The notes under the pieces were generated by a model. The model had not been told where the DNA came from. It was given only the letters and a program-made list of their open reading frames with translations, and searched no databases. A program made the translations under genes and the position numbers. Source: Ustilaginoidea virens (taxonomy: Eukaryota; Ascomycota; Sordariomycetes; Hypocreales; Clavicipitaceae). From it: 64,000 nt of DNA. This document shows positions 1 through 11,736 of the stretch, piece after piece (positions within the stretch are counted from its first letter, which is position 1; every line of letters starts with the position of its first letter). The stretch spans positions 1,302,001 to 1,366,000 of the forward strand of contig NC_057316.1 in assembly GCF_000687475.1 (NCBI RefSeq). Reading direction: 5' to 3'.

Positions 1-1302
1 TCTCCTTTCTCTTGTATTAGGATATTATTATTGGATATTAGGGGTAGTATTAGGCGGTCGGGGTCGGCCTAGTGCCTCTATAGGGGCGGGTCGCTAAAGC
101 GATTAAGTAAGTTAGAACTAATCGAAGTGGTTAAGGCTAAGGATCTAATATATAAGTCGGTAGGTAAGGCTTAGCTTATTAAGGGTAATAGAGATCCCTT
201 AATAATCTCAGAAGAGGCTTAGGCTAGTCTTATATAGCTATTAGTACTATCGTCTATATTTTAGGCAAGAGAGGATTAGGTAATAATAGTCTTTAAGGGC
301 CTCCCTATATTAATAAAGAGGCGAGGGTATAATAGGGATTTAACGCTAATAGAGGAAGGAGTTTAATCTAATCTTTTCTATATAAAGCTAGGTAAATACG
401 GCCGATTTATATTTAAGGAGGCTATTATAGAGCTGAATTATTATAGCTATAGATTAGAAGTCTAAGGCTTTTTCTACCGCTATAGGCCTATACTACCACT
501 ATCTCGCTTTTATAGTAGTTTAGTATTTAGACTACTTAGTAAGCTACTCTTTTGCTAGGTATTCTTCGGCTATTAGCTATTATAGGTCGAGTTTTAAGAA
601 TAGGATATATATCTAGGGTCCTTTATAGTCGCTCTATTAATAGCGTCGGAATATTGCTATTATTGTAGTGGAGGCGCGGTTAATTTACTTAGCTATTTTA
701 GTCTTTACTATCCTTTCTAAGAATTGCTAGCAGATATAGTTTAGGTATAAATCGATAGGTGGTATAGCCGCCTCGATCTTAAGGATATCTATTAGTATAG
801 CCTTAAAGGCCTTAATAATAGTTCGAAGGTAAGATAATTATTCTATAATTAGTAATTTTGCAATACCTTTTGCTATCCTGCTAAGGGCGGTAGGGGTATA
901 CTAAACTCCCGTGCTGAAGGTAATAGTAGTGCGAATAACCTATATATAGACTAATCGGGCCTCCCTATATTGATATCCCTATATAGAGGCTGCTATTGCC
1001 GTAAGGGCGAGTTGCTATTACTTAAGCTTTTTAGCTATTTTTATGTGGTATTTACGCTACTAAAGTTTTTAGTAGATCTTAACCCCTAGGAAATAGGCGT
1101 GCTACTTTAGCTAAATCGTTACGGTCTTAAGTCGGACCGGCATCTTATTTGCCTTATAGGTATATATAAAATAGATAAGCTTACTCTTCCTTAGGTTAAA
1201 ATTAAGCCTAGCTTATTTAGACTACTCTTTATAGATTATCTATACTTTTTCGAGTAGGATCTAGGTCTCCCCTATGCTCCTCCTATATACTATAATATTA
1301 GT

Positions 1303-1314
1303 ATTATCTGCGAA
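1303..1314 (-). pseudogene. LINE A reverse transcriptase active-site remnant (FADN)
   Basis: The minus-strand codons TTC GCA GAT AAT give F-A-D-N, where LINE reverse transcriptases require F/Y-A-D-D. The following residues T-N-I match the FADDTNII motif seen in LINE C. GAT to AAT is a G-to-A transition of the kind RIP makes. The enzyme would be inactive even without the many stop codons around it. Confidence 0.85.
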
Positions 1315-3851
1315 CCCTAGGGTAATAATAGAGGCTACTTCTTTAAGCCTTTCGTAGAGTAGTGCGATATAGATTAAAAAAAGGATAAAAGAAAAGGGGG
1401 ACCTTTATAAGACCTTAGCGGTAATAAGTAAGTTATTAATTAATTTACCCTTAAAGTAAATTCGTACTATATAAGAGTCGGTAAAGCTATAGACCTATAC
1501 TGCAATTTATAGCGGTAATCCCTTTTCTAAAAGTAGGTAGGTAAATCGAATATAGTTTATTATATTAAAGGCTATAGATATATTAAGCTAGAGGAGCGAG
1601 GCGATCCCGCTATAGTGCTATACTATGCGAACTATTTTTACGAGAGTACTAAGGGCTATATTTATAGAATAATTGGCTCTATTTCCTATCTAAAGGTCTA
1701 GGAGTAGGTTGCCCTCCTTAAGGGCGGCGGTAAGCTGGCATACTATTGCGGCTTTTAGGATTTTATTAGTTAGGTTAAATAAGGATATTAGTCTTTAGCC
1801 TCCTACTTTAGAGTATTCCTTTAGTTTCTTTCCTAGTTTTCTTAGTATAACTATATAGGCCTCTTAGAATTAAGCTAAATAGTGCCTAGTATAGTAGGAT
1901 TCGTTAAGAAGGTAGGTAAAAGCTATGATTAAGGGGGGGCCATATGCCTTAAGGAATCCTATAGGTAGCCTGTCTAATCTAGGGGCCTTCTAGCTGGCTA
2001 TATAGTAAAGGGCGGTATAGACCTCTTTATATATAAATCTCTTATATGGCAGGAACTTTATGTTAGCAAATTAGGGGAAGGTTAGGTCTAATATATCTTT
2101 AAATATTATATAGGATTAAGGGAAGAAATATTAAACGAGGACCTATGCTTTTTCGCTATATATAGTTGCTAAAGGGTGGCTAGGGCTAGCGCATTTAAAT
2201 AGTAGGATCTCTTTAGACTTAAGGGGGAGGCCGCTATATAGTCTGGCCTATCGTTCTAGGGACTAAAGGTCTGCATTCTATACTATAGCTTTCTTTAATG
2301 CCTCTCTCTAGGAGCGTTATTACTTTTCTTATATAACCCGGGTTTAGGTAGCTCTTATATTTTAGGCGGCCCTATAGTTTTTAGGGGTATGGCGTATTGC
2401 CTACTTCTGGTATGCTTTCTTTATAGCGGCAGCGGCTATTTTTATGCGGTTATTCTACTATGGTTTTATAGTAGGGGCTCTAGGGGTTTTCTTTAGGGCC
2501 GCAATATCTATAATTTCTTAGAGTTGGTAAGTAAGCTATTTAGTATATATATCTATTTCTTCGGGAGAGTTAAGTGGGGCTATAGTGGCGGCGGGCGTAA
2601 GGTGGTTTTTAGCTTCTGCTTAAGCAAGGTATTAATCGAGGGATTTCTAGCTATTTTTTAGGTAGGCTTTAGCGGCTTATAGATTGCCGGTATCAATATA
2701 GATAAGCTGTAGGATATAGTCGGACCCGGCGAGGTCTATATTGCTAAGGTACTTAATAGTAAGGTCTTATATAACCTAGGTATAGTCTATAGTGCTATTT
2801 CTTTTATTTAGCGCTTATCGTATGATTTTGCCGTAAGGGGTTATTAGGCTGAGTCTCTATTATATTATAAGGTCGAAAAGGGTATCGATACTAAGTAAAG
2901 TTCTATTTAGGCTATCCTATAAGGGATAGTATATATTAAAGTCCCTAATAAATATGCTTTAGGGTTGGGGCGGGAGCCTTATAAGGTCCGTAAGGGGGGT
3001 AGTCTAATTATATTTATAGCCCGGGGAGTAAATAAAATAAATATCGGTTTTAAGGAGGCGGACCTTATACTAATTAGGTCCTTTCTTAGTAGTCTATATA
3101 CTGGGATTGTACCGCTTATAGATATATATTGCCGCTCGTCCGCTATAGGCTACTAATATATACTTGCTGAGGCTCGGGCTTAGTAGGGCGCGGCTAGGCG
3201 TGGCAGGTTTTTAGATCGCTATAATATTAGGTTCGCTTTAGTAGTAAAGCGCTATTTATATAAGGGAGGTTTTCTTTTATATATTCTAATAGAGGACTAA
3301 TATTATATAAATAGGTATATAGGGGTCGGTAGCGGCAGTATATTAGTGGTTATAGTAAAGGCAGAGGTTAGGGCTAGGGTAGGTACAGGCTCTAGGGCCG
3401 ATAGGGTCCTAATCTATCCTAATATCAGGACTAGTTATAAGAACGCAGTAAGGGTATAGTTTAGTCTGGCGTTAAATATTCCTCTAGAGATAAAGCCCCT
3501 TTAGCTAAAGCAGCGGCTATATTTATATAAAGAGGATCCTCTTAAGATAATATACTCGATTAGTTCCCTTAGGGGTAAAGCGCTAGCTACTCTATAATAG
3601 TTTTATTCCGCAATAGGAGTAGCATTTATAGATATTGTAAGAGGCGCTATAAAGAGCCTGGGTTGGCTAGTATAAGAATTCCTAGCTAACTCTGATTGCT
3701 CGTTTAAGGTTCTATAGAGGCAGGACTATACTAAATGCAGGCCTTTATAATTAAGGTATAACTCCCTTTGTCTATAGGAGATTATTAGGCAGGCCTACTC
3801 CCTTTCTAGGTGCCTTTTTATACCGTATCGGCTATACCGTAAGGCTACTAC

Positions 3852-3893
3852 GCAATAAGCCGCGATATATCTAAACTTAAAGCAGTTATAGCA
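3852..3893 (-). pseudogene. LINE A ORF1 zinc-knuckle remnant
   Basis: The minus strand reads C-Y-N-C-F-K-F-R-Y-I-A-A-Y-C, a CX2CX4HX4C zinc knuckle with His replaced by Tyr (CAT to TAT). This nucleic-acid-binding motif marks the C-terminal part of the gag-like ORF1. The same peptide recurs in LINEs B, C, D, E and I, which ties all copies to one superfamily. Confidence 0.85.
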
Positions 3894-5003
3894 CTATTTG
3901 GGGTATAGGGCGTTATTATAAGGTTTAGCTTTGAATATCTCTACCTAGTAGATAATACTAGACTTATAGAGCTTATTAGCGAGGTCAATAGAGTTTACGC
4001 CTATAATTAGGGGTGTATATATAGTAGTCCTATATAGGTAGCGGGGGGAGGCTCTAATGAAGCCTTCTCCGTTCGCTTTAGTAAGGTTTCGGCAGATTTC
4101 TTTAGTTGCAATATTCGCTATATAGCTAATAGGGAAATTCTTAATAATAAGACTAAATAAGCGTTGGTTTGGTTCTGCCTTTTACCTAAAGGCGGGTTAG
4201 ACCTAGGTTGTATTAGCGATAAGACTTTTTACTGCTTTTTCTATAAAAGTAACGATAGTATCGCCGCTATATAGCCTGCATACTGCGACCGCGGTATTCC
4301 TAGTGGTAGCTCTATTGATGGCATCTATAATTTCGATCGGTATTTAATTGCATAGGACCTTACTAATACTATTGCCTTTAATTAAAATTTCCCTATGGAT
4401 ATATAGCGGGACCGGAAGGGGAGCGATAGTATATTAGGGTGGTATAGTAGTAGCGGTGTGTCCTCGTGCCGCGATATTTGCCTAGGTAGTAGCTGGCGCT
4501 TATTTTAGGATATCCTAAAGGGCCGATTTAATAGCTTTTTCGATAATCTTCGAAATTATATTAGTAAAGGTGCCGATAGGGTCTAAAGTGGCCTCGCTGT
4601 AGGCTATATCGGCTATAGTTTCTATAATTTCTCGCACTCGTCCTAGCACCACTAGGGGGATATAATCCTAGAGCTTTTTTATCGATTCTTTAATTATAAT
4701 AGTAGTAGGTCGCTTCCGCTCCTAGGCAGGCTCGGTTTCGGTCTGGTTATACTATATGCTATTTGCAATCGTAGTAGTAGGGTTATAGCGGCTATATATA
4801 ATGCCGCCCCTATTCCCTCTATCGATATCTATTACTTCGTTCGCGCCCGCCGCGCCTACTCCTTGGATGTAATATGCTATAAGCGAGGGGGGTAAACAGA
4901 CGAGAGGAAGCGATTGGGATTATTAGAATTGATTTTAGAGGCGGTTCTGTGCCGCTACCTAGGTGCGGGCGAAATCGCGAAGAGTTTTTTTTACTCTATA
5001 TTT

Positions 5004-5498
5004 AGGTTACTAGTATTATGCTGCGATAAATAGGTTAAAAGACGCTTCGGGTTGATAGACTATAGCTATATAAGCGCCACGAGCGCGTTGTTCGATATAA
5101 TTACGCTGGGCCGTAGGCGTATTCTTGTCGATGGTCGTGATCTTCTTACTTTAACCTTTCTAGTATAATATTATTATGCCGTCGGTAGTGGCTGTTAGTA
5201 TACACCTGTTGAATATTAGGGGCATGGTTGGCGATAGCCTCGTCTTAGGCTTAGCGTTGAAGCCTGCTTTAGTAAGCTCTAATTCCTCTAATTGGAAGAA
5301 GGCATTATTACTTAGTCCAAGGGTATTATCAGTCTGCATACCTACGATACCGAAGCATATGCTAGTATCGTTGGTATTGCTAGTGCGGTTAGGAACGTTA
5401 GTATAGTTAGTATCGCCAGTGTGGTCAGGAACGTCAGTATCGTTATTAGCAGCAGATATTAACAAATAGGGGTTATAGGTTAAAATAGTTATGCCCAA
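5004..5498 (-). pseudogene. Copia-2 RT/RNase H connection region
   Basis: An open stretch at 5160-5498 contains ELELTKAGFNAKPKTRLSP followed by a TPLIFNGCILT-like motif, typical of fungal Copia polyproteins just after the RT domain. The same direction continues toward 5004 with QRARGAYIAIVYQPEASFNL after one stop, the motif that leads into RNase H in this group. The sequence ends where LINE A begins. It is a remnant without activity. Confidence 0.72.
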
Positions 5499-6125
5499 CT
5501 TCTTATGATAGTGCTGGAAGTACGTCGCCTACTAATAGGTGCCTGCCTTAGCTATTCCGTACAGTGGCTTTACTACTTCTATAATCGTATTATTGGGGTA
5601 TTGATGCGCTATCTGCTTAGGTAGCTTGGCGATAATCGATCTATTGAGGGTGGTAGATAACTGCATGTAAGCCTGTGTGATATTATGTATCCAAAGGAAT
5701 AAGCCGTGAGAGCGTTATAGTAATAGGGCTAATGATATAAGTAACCGTTGATTAGCCTATTGGATTATAGGGGACTGAGTTAATATCAATTGCTTTTTAT
5801 TATTACTGTGGCCTTGTATAACGAGTTGTGATTTCTCATATAGCGTATCTGTGCCTTTGCCCTTAATCTCTTGTATTATATGTGAGTTAAAGAGACGTTA
5901 GGCTCTATATTTACCGATATTAAAGGTAATAAATCGGAATATATCGCGGGCCTATAATGCTTCTATCTCTATACGGTCAGATTATTCGAAAGGGGCTCTA
6001 GGGGTTATGATCTTCCCTTCCTAGCGTAATTAGCTAGCAAGCTGCAGGTTGGCTTACTCTTTTGCGGTTAGGAAAGAGGTATCGATAATGGTATTAGAAG
6101 CGATAGTATTGACGAAAGCCTCTTC

Positions 6126-6428
6126 TTAGTCCTTATTGATCATAACATTGGATATTATATGTGCTGGCGGTAGTAATAGTGATACTGGCCTGACTTGACT
6201 AGAGCTAGTGGCTGGCGACGATAACGTCGCGGCTATAGGTATCATTGCGGCTGGAGGTGCGGGTGCAGCTAGTACCCTGACTTCTAGCCTGCCGGGGCGG
6301 GCCAGGCCTTCGGTATAGACGATATTTTTGGGATTATCTATACCGGGATTAGTATTATAATCGGGGTCGTGGTTATATAGCTTGACGACTGTAGACCGGA
6401 ACTTAACCGGGCCATATGGCATTTGCAC
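6126..6428 (-). pseudogene. Copia-2 integrase C-terminal tail and linker
   Basis: A 100-codon open stretch begins with LPYGPVKFRSTVVK-like residues (here MPYGPVKFRSTVVKLY). In fungal Copia polyproteins this motif closes the integrase module before a low-complexity linker to reverse transcriptase. The remainder (Ala, Pro and Ser-rich) fits that linker. The open stretch is part of a longer interrupted polyprotein, so the methionine at its start is not a real start codon. Confidence 0.75.
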
Positions 6429-6819
6429 GATACAGGTCTCACTATTGAGGCTGATTAGCCGGTATAGCCCGTGCCAGCCACCTTTCTCTCGCCATACCTA
6501 TATATCGGATTGTAGGGGTAGTCGGTGGATAGGCTGTGTATCTAGGCCATTCCGTTGGGCGAGGGCATCATGAACCTGGCGCTTGGCGAGGCATTTCCTA
6601 GCTTCATCAGTGGCCTTTCGTAACATTAAGGCGCGTTATAATACTAATAAGCTAGGGGGTGAATCGTCCGTAAGTCGAGGATATGCCTTAAAGATTAATA
6701 ACGTAGGCATTAGACCGTTAGGTCTAGCGGAATCGTTAATAGCCTTTATAGCAAACTATAATTTCTATTCCTTTATTATTAGGTTGCCTACTTTATTATC
6801 AATAATAGTATAGGCTCGG

Positions 6820-7424
6820 CATAATGGGGCGTGATATCTTTCGACCTTACTAATGCTATTATAGGCTTCTACCGGAATTTCATCCATATTGATAGATAGA
6901 AGCCAGGCATTATGACGGAATTTAGCGGAGGCGAAATTGGGGCTAGCATCGTGAATAATCCAATCCAGTAGGCCGAGGTATATATCTATCTAGTATTCCT
7001 TGAGGGCATTCTAAACATCGCGGGCCTTCTATCTTTATGGATTAAGAAATCTAGCTGCCTGGAAGCTTGTCGCAGTATCTATGATGTATAATACCGGCCG
7101 ATTATTAATATAAAGGATATCTACGATTATCTCGTAGTTAAATTAGTGGTTATCCTTTAGAGTGAACTTAAATCGGTTGGGTGCCTTTGCGTTTATCTAG
7201 CATTAATGGCATATATGGGTGATGCTCTCGATGATATTGCGGTCAATATTATTATAACTAGCCCGCTAAAGCAATTTGGTAAGCCTATTAATAGAAGGGT
7301 GCCTGAATCGATGATGTAGTTGACGGATCTCCTATGACGATAGATGGAAGGCTGTAGTATCCGTGGCATTGAGAGTCCACTATAGATGTCCCTATTTCCT
7401 AATAATAGGGACCTTAGTATCCCC
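6820..7424 (-). pseudogene. Copia-2 GAG-pre-integrase and integrase core
   Basis: The minus strand reads EIRQLHHRF-HPSINRL, then ITHICHQC-like residues (zinc-binding HHCC), then FNYEIIVDILYINNRPVLYI, DWIIHDASPNF and NSISKVERYH. These supply the three acidic catalytic positions of a D-D-E integrase (VDILYI, IIHDA, KVERYH), all still acidic. Stops of Gln type (TAG/TAA) interrupt the frame. The family inserts element cDNA into the host genome. This copy is dead because of the stops and the missing 3' half. Confidence 0.85.
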
Positions 7425-7793
7425 TTAGATTAATAGGTTGTTAATATTATTAAGCTTTACGCCTATCCTATCTATATCTGTAATAGAATATAGGAAGGGG
7501 GTGCCACTATTAAGGATGTAGAAGGGGATATTGCCGAATATCGTTGGAATATTTAATATGCCGGAAGTTATGGCAGAGCCTGCTCCGAAATTTACTATAT
7601 GCTTTTTGTTAGTTGTCTCGATGGTTAGGGTCTTTATTAATCGCATTAGGGCCTTTACTTGACCTAGGCCTACTGTTGATAGGCCGGAAGCGCCGGTATC
7701 CGGTAGGATTCTGTAGAAAGTGTGGTTACTATAGCATTCTTCTTCTAGAAAGGCAGAACTTCCGGGCTCGGGTAATAATAATAATAAGGGCAT
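7425..7793 (-). pseudogene. Copia-2 aspartic protease region
   Basis: A 122-codon open stretch with the protease active-site motif ILPDTGASGLSTVG, followed by NKKHIVNFGAGSAI and FYILNSGTPFLYSITDIDRI. The last part resembles the phrase VVPTNTPFLLCLADMDRLG typical of fungal Copia elements between protease and integrase. DTGAS is intact. It is one of the least damaged coding stretches in the window, but it is only an exon-like remainder of a disrupted polyprotein and not an independent gene. Confidence 0.85.
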
Positions 7794-7799
7794 TCGGAA

Positions 7800-10420
7800 G
7801 GGGTTAATCTATAGAAAGGCGTATCGGCATAATTTATCTTGTAGGGCTTATAATATCTCGATAGATAATGTTGGTGACGGGTCCTCACTAGGGGCTAGGA
7901 AATACTAAGTGGCTATAATCTATGGTATAGCAGCATTCTCTGCATCCTATTATGCATCCCCTGCTATTATTGCCTTGATATTACTGATAATATTATTAAG
8001 GTTGGCCTCTGCTTCTTCTTCGAGGCCTTAGGGGCCGGGCTCTTTGTATTCCTATAAGAAAATACGGAATTTCTTATTATTAGGGGCAGTGCAGTAGGAT
8101 CGGTTCTTTATCTATTAGTCCTTTAATTCTTATTGCTCTTTGGCAGAATGGTTGGATAACTAATATCCTGATTTATTGTAAACGAAGTATCTTCTTTAAT
8201 GAGGCCTAGCTGGAAAGGCGCGATTCTATTATTGCCGTTAAGGGGGTCTGTATTATTAGGGGCGTTAATACCGGTTATAGGATTAACCGTATCTACGATC
8301 TATGAATAACGCTATATTATTAGCGATATCAATATCTTCAATATCCTAATGTTATTAAGGCTGCTATTGAAGGAAATGATGCTGTTAAGTTATATGGGTA
8401 GTCTTATAAATAGAAAGTGATCGCTGTAGGTCAGCGGCGAGGCCTTCGAATGTAAGGGCATAACGGTATAAAGCCTGGCTATACTTAGGGGTATCCCTTA
8501 TAGCATTGAGTACTTGCTGATAAAGCTTTATATCAGCTGTAAAAGGGGGAAAAAGACCATAATATAGGCGTTAAAGTTCCTCTAGTAGGATGTTGAGGCA
8601 TTCTAACTTTGATTTATTAGGATATTTCGCGATAGTTAATTAGAGCGTTATTCTATTCTAACGGTGCAAATAGAATTACTTTATGCTCTTATTTTCGAAA
8701 TGGCTTTTAACTTTGCAGACTATATCGTCAAAAGTGAGGGTATTACGAATGCGTTCAATATTATCAAAGTAGTAAGTCTCAGCATTGCCGATTAGTATGA
8801 TTTAAAATGCTCTGGCGAATGTATTATTGGGTAATCCTAATAGGCGGCACTTACTCTTAAAGGATATGACTTTTAGTATAATAAAGTCATCTATTTTGCC
8901 GCTATATCTATCCTCTATACGATAGCTGCGTAAGAGGTCAGATATCTTTTTCGATATATCATCAAACCCATTTTAGGAATGATCTTCTTAGTCAAACCCG
9001 GCCTCTGTATAGGCTTTTTGGGTATAATTTTAGGGGTATTCTGGAGGGTATTCCGGAACGGCTTATCGGTTGCCTCGCGGTAGGCTGGCGGGGTTTCTTG
9101 CGGGGTTATCCTATAACCCGGGTCGGTCTGGGTTTACCGGTCCTCCCGTCAAGACGGTCCATTTATCGGCCTAAGTAGGCCGATATTGGCGGGAAGGGCT
9201 AGGTGCCATGCCTATTTTTGGCATTATCGGATGAGGCGTTTGGGCCTGCGGGCCGCGATACCGCGATTCGTAATATCTGGTATTAGGGGCGGCATTAGTG
9301 GCATTGGCTTAGAGGGTATTATTATCGGGGTCCTCTATTAAAGGAAGCACATTATTGGGGCCTATAACCCGAGCTCTGTTAGGTATACTATGACCTTAAG
9401 GGGCATTAAGATAGCCGCCTCGGCTAGCCCGGCTAGGGGTATAACCTCTAGGGTGTAATATTTAATCAGTCGGGCTATAGTCTTCGTCGGCCGTTATATA
9501 TTATTATTGATAATGCCGGGGGCTTTCCCCTATTTCGAATAGCGGCCTATTATAAATAGGTATCTTCCCTTTGGGTTATTAGGACCGGCCCCTTTCTTCT
9601 TCAATAGGGGCGTGAGGCTTCTTCGATATAGAAGGGGGGATAATAGGTTGTTATGACTGTAATCGTGCTACCCTTAGTGTTATGAAGTCCCTTATTATTG
9701 AGGCTTGTAAGGGTCTTTATGATAATATTCTCATAACTATTGTAGGTGCTTATGATGAATTCCGTGAGCCTGTGTGTAAGCCTGTGACTTCTTGGTCGAA
9801 ATTGCCGATAGGTACTGATGCTTCCCTATGAGGGTTGAGGCATGACCGGAATATCTTACGGCCTAACTGACGGTCGATCTCTTCTTGAGGCTATTCAGGG
9901 TTCTATTATTGTTGAAGGCATTCCATTAAGGTAGGTATTGTAATAGAGCCTGATGCTCCGACATATACGCCGTAATCTCGTAAGTATATGCGGAATTCGC
10001 GTAGGAATAGAGGGTTAACGCGGTTGAATAGCTATTCATCCTATTTACTACAGTCTTCGTGAAATAGTTCCTATAGGTCATCGTCAATTATATAATCCTT
10101 CTTATAGGTATAGATCAAAAAGGCTAGGCGGTTGTGTAATGCCACAGTAGTGGCATTAGGGGTAATTGGCTCTATCGCAGTAGCCTAATTGTTATCGAGT
10201 AAGGGGGCAAATCGTTATAGCCTTTCAGGTAGTGCCGGTTGTGATATTGATGATTGTGATCGTGCCATAGTGTTAAGAGGAGGGGGGGGATGTGTTGCAA
10301 GGAGTGCAATATTCACTCTTGCAAGGAGTGTAAGATTCGTGCCTCATAAGGTTGTTATAAGGAATATAAGAGGGCTTTTACTGGTAGGGGTAAAAGAGAG
10401 AAAAGAAGGGGTTAGTTAGC
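7800..10420 (-). pseudogene. Copia-2 gag and linker region, strongly eroded
   Basis: The position upstream of protease in the same element, and residual minus-strand peptides running into the protease frame, identify this as the gag half. Individual motifs are not clear. A GC-rich, Arg/Gly-type stretch around 9050-9200 suffers less CpA loss than its flanks. I cannot place the start codon. No other gene is visible here on either strand; the plus-strand open stretch at 10189-10419 looks like a shadow frame. Confidence 0.5.
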
Positions 10421-10424
10421 AAGA

Positions 10425-10645
10425 TAACCGTTTAACGGAATAGGTTATTTGCCTCCTATAGTAAGCAGGTGACCGTTCAACGGAATGGGTTAGCCGCCTC
10501 CTATATATACTAAGGGTATCTTTAAAGATCGTAATAGTCAGTATGTTTTCTTCCTTCGTAATAGACGGAGGTGGAAGAGGTCCACATCGTTCTTCCAATT
10601 AATTAGTAGCGTAACCATTCAACGGAATAGGTTATCTGCCTTCCT
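10425..10645. repeat. Three interspersed ~33-bp direct repeats
   Basis: Units start at 10425, 10470 and 10612. The shared core is ACCGTTYAACGGAATRGGTT followed by a Y-rich tail ending GCCTCCT or GCCTTCCT. Differences are mostly transitions. The third copy is separated by about 110 bp, so this is not a plain tandem array. The core contains the short palindromic segment CCGTT-NN-AACGG. The function is unknown; it may belong to the leader or LTR of Copia-2. Confidence 0.75.
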
Positions 10646-11092
10646 AATTAGTACGATTTGCAATAGAAATCGTCTCTTCGAGAGTAATCTTACTGATCTA
10701 TGATGAAACCGTCTTTATGGGATATTATCCTGTGAGTAGTGTCTATCACCACTGATTAGTGTTGATATAAACTCGGGGTACCCAGTTATACGTAGGGTCG
10801 CGCGTATGGTATCAAGTACCGTAAGGTCACCGGTCAAAAGTATGGTTACTTCTTTGATTATGACTGACTAACTAAGAGGAAAGAAAGGAAGCAAAAGAGT
10901 AATTACACGATGTGGCCTTTTTGTGCGTGCTGTAGTCACGTGCATCGGCGCGGTCGGGCCGGGCTGCCCGCGTGCCCTACCGGGCTTAGGGGCACAGGGG
11001 CAAAAGTGGCCACATCGTGCGCAACGGGTGTGCGCGGCACATCCGTCGCAATATGCCCAATTGGGCACCTTGCGACAGCGATTCCGACAATT
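10646..11092. other. Unassigned segment with a GC-rich, RIP-poor island
   Basis: 10646-10880 shows no gene. About 10880-11080 is GC-rich with many surviving CpA/TpG. It contains an 11-bp perfect inverted repeat (ACGATGTGGCC at 10907-10917, GGCCACATCGT at 11007-11017) and the palindrome GCCCAATTGGGC (11055-11066). The stretch 11029-11077 resembles the 3' end of the TRIM LTR at 24843: both have TGTGCGCGGCAC, then GCCCAATTGGGC, then a terminal ACA. A purine-rich run (10873-10897) precedes it. It could be an LTR of an unrelated small element cut by Copia-1 rearrangement. No open frame here looks real. Confidence 0.45.
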
Positions 11093-11462
11093 TGGGTAGG
11101 AATATCTAGGGATTTAAATACATAATATTCCAATATAGAACATCCCTAGTGAAATCAATCTGACGTGAATATCATGACCATACTGTGATATTATAGATAT
11201 GTGGCGAAATGTACATTTGTAGTGCATCGAGATTTGCGACGATAAAGTGGTGTAATCAATTTATAATGCATTATATGTTTTCGCGTAAAGGAATATGTGT
11301 AAGTACTGGGTACTTAACTTTACTAGCAGCCGCTATATAAATATAAGTACTAAATACTTAATACCTTTCTCAATCTGATGATGCGGCGATGCGTAAAGAT
11401 TATCGGCGATAGATATCCAAAAATAATAAAATAAAATAACAATAAATAATTTCATTCTGACA
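11093..11462 (-). repeat. Copia-1 3' LTR, truncated (370 of about 550 bp)
   Basis: It aligns with 17445-17814 and, inverted, with 17973-18342, each 370 bp. On the minus strand it starts TGTCAGAATGAAATTATT. Compared with the 5' LTR and the solo LTR it lacks everything beyond the TTTGGGTAGG block (plus strand). The sequence to its left is unrelated GC-rich DNA. The missing part removes the expected CA terminus and the target-site duplication. Confidence 0.9.
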
Positions 11463-11472
11463 TACCCCCCTA
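11463..11472 (-). other. Copia-1 polypurine tract
   Basis: On the minus strand the sequence TAGGGGGGTA lies immediately before the TGTCAGAATG start of the 3' LTR. A purine run directly upstream of the 3' LTR is where plus-strand DNA synthesis is primed in LTR retrotransposons. Confidence 0.75.
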
Positions 11473-11499
11473 GATAGGCTAAAATATAGCTCTATCTAG

Positions 11500-11736
11500 C
11501 TAGTCGGTATTACTCTTGTCATCTTCTGTTTTTCGTATTAGGTCCTCAATATCTACTAGGCCTAGTTGGTTACAGAAGGTAGTAAATCGTTGACCTATAA
11601 GAGCCTTTGTGAGCCCATCCGCTACTATATTATTAGTAGGAATATAAGTAAGGTCGAATAAACCCTGCTGATAAGCCTGTCGCAACCAGCTGTTATGGAT
11701 ATCAACATGCTTTAATATAGTATTAATACGGGGCAT
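11500..11736 (-). pseudogene. Copia-1 RNase H C-terminus
   Basis: Open stretch of 78 codons with LKHVDIHNSWLRQ, LTYIPTNNIVADGLTKAL and a C-terminal acidic tail. This matches the end of Copia RNase H (consensus KHIDIRYHFIRE, then YVPTxxQxADxLTKxL). It is the C-terminal part of the Pol polyprotein and ends just before the polypurine tract, as expected. There is no start codon of its own; the frame continues upstream through stops. Confidence 0.9.

Larger units (their letters stand above)
1..4992 (-). mobile_element. LINE A: Tad-like non-LTR retrotransposon, RIP-degraded, 3' end off the window
   Basis: Read on the minus strand, this is a two-ORF LINE. The 5' end lies at about 4992 and carries the box GGTGCGGGCGAAATCGCGA (plus strand) shared by every LINE start in the window. 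A zinc-knuckle remnant of the gag-like ORF1 lies at 3852-3893 (CYNCFKFRYIAAYC, the expected His changed to Tyr). The reverse transcriptase active site at 1303-1314 reads FADN instead of FADD. The ORF2 frame is littered with TAG/TAA. It is a diverged subfamily relative to LINEs B and I, but alignable with them over most of its length. The 3' terminus, tail and second target-site duplication lie left of the window. It interrupts Copia-2, whose RNase H region stops abruptly at its 5' end. Confidence 0.88.
4993..10420 (-). mobile_element. Copia-2: Ty1/Copia retrotransposon internal region, degraded, truncated by LINE A
   Basis: On the minus strand the order is gag (about 10400-7850), protease (about 7790-7650), GAG-pre-integrase and integrase (about 7400-6830), integrase C-terminus (about 6430-6380), reverse transcriptase (about 6050-5500) and the start of the connection/RNase H part (about 5500-5000). 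Protease before integrase before RT is the Copia order. RIP is lighter than in the neighbouring LINEs, and several 70-120-codon stretches remain open. LINE A cuts off the RNase H end. I could not find paired LTRs; the 5' LTR might lie in 10420-11092 but is not recognisable. Confidence 0.85.

Noticed and set aside
2965..3156. 63-codon open stretch on the plus strand in LINE A
   Set aside because: Antisense to LINE A ORF1/ORF2 junction, no conserved protein in the equivalent place of LINE I; looks like a chance shadow frame.
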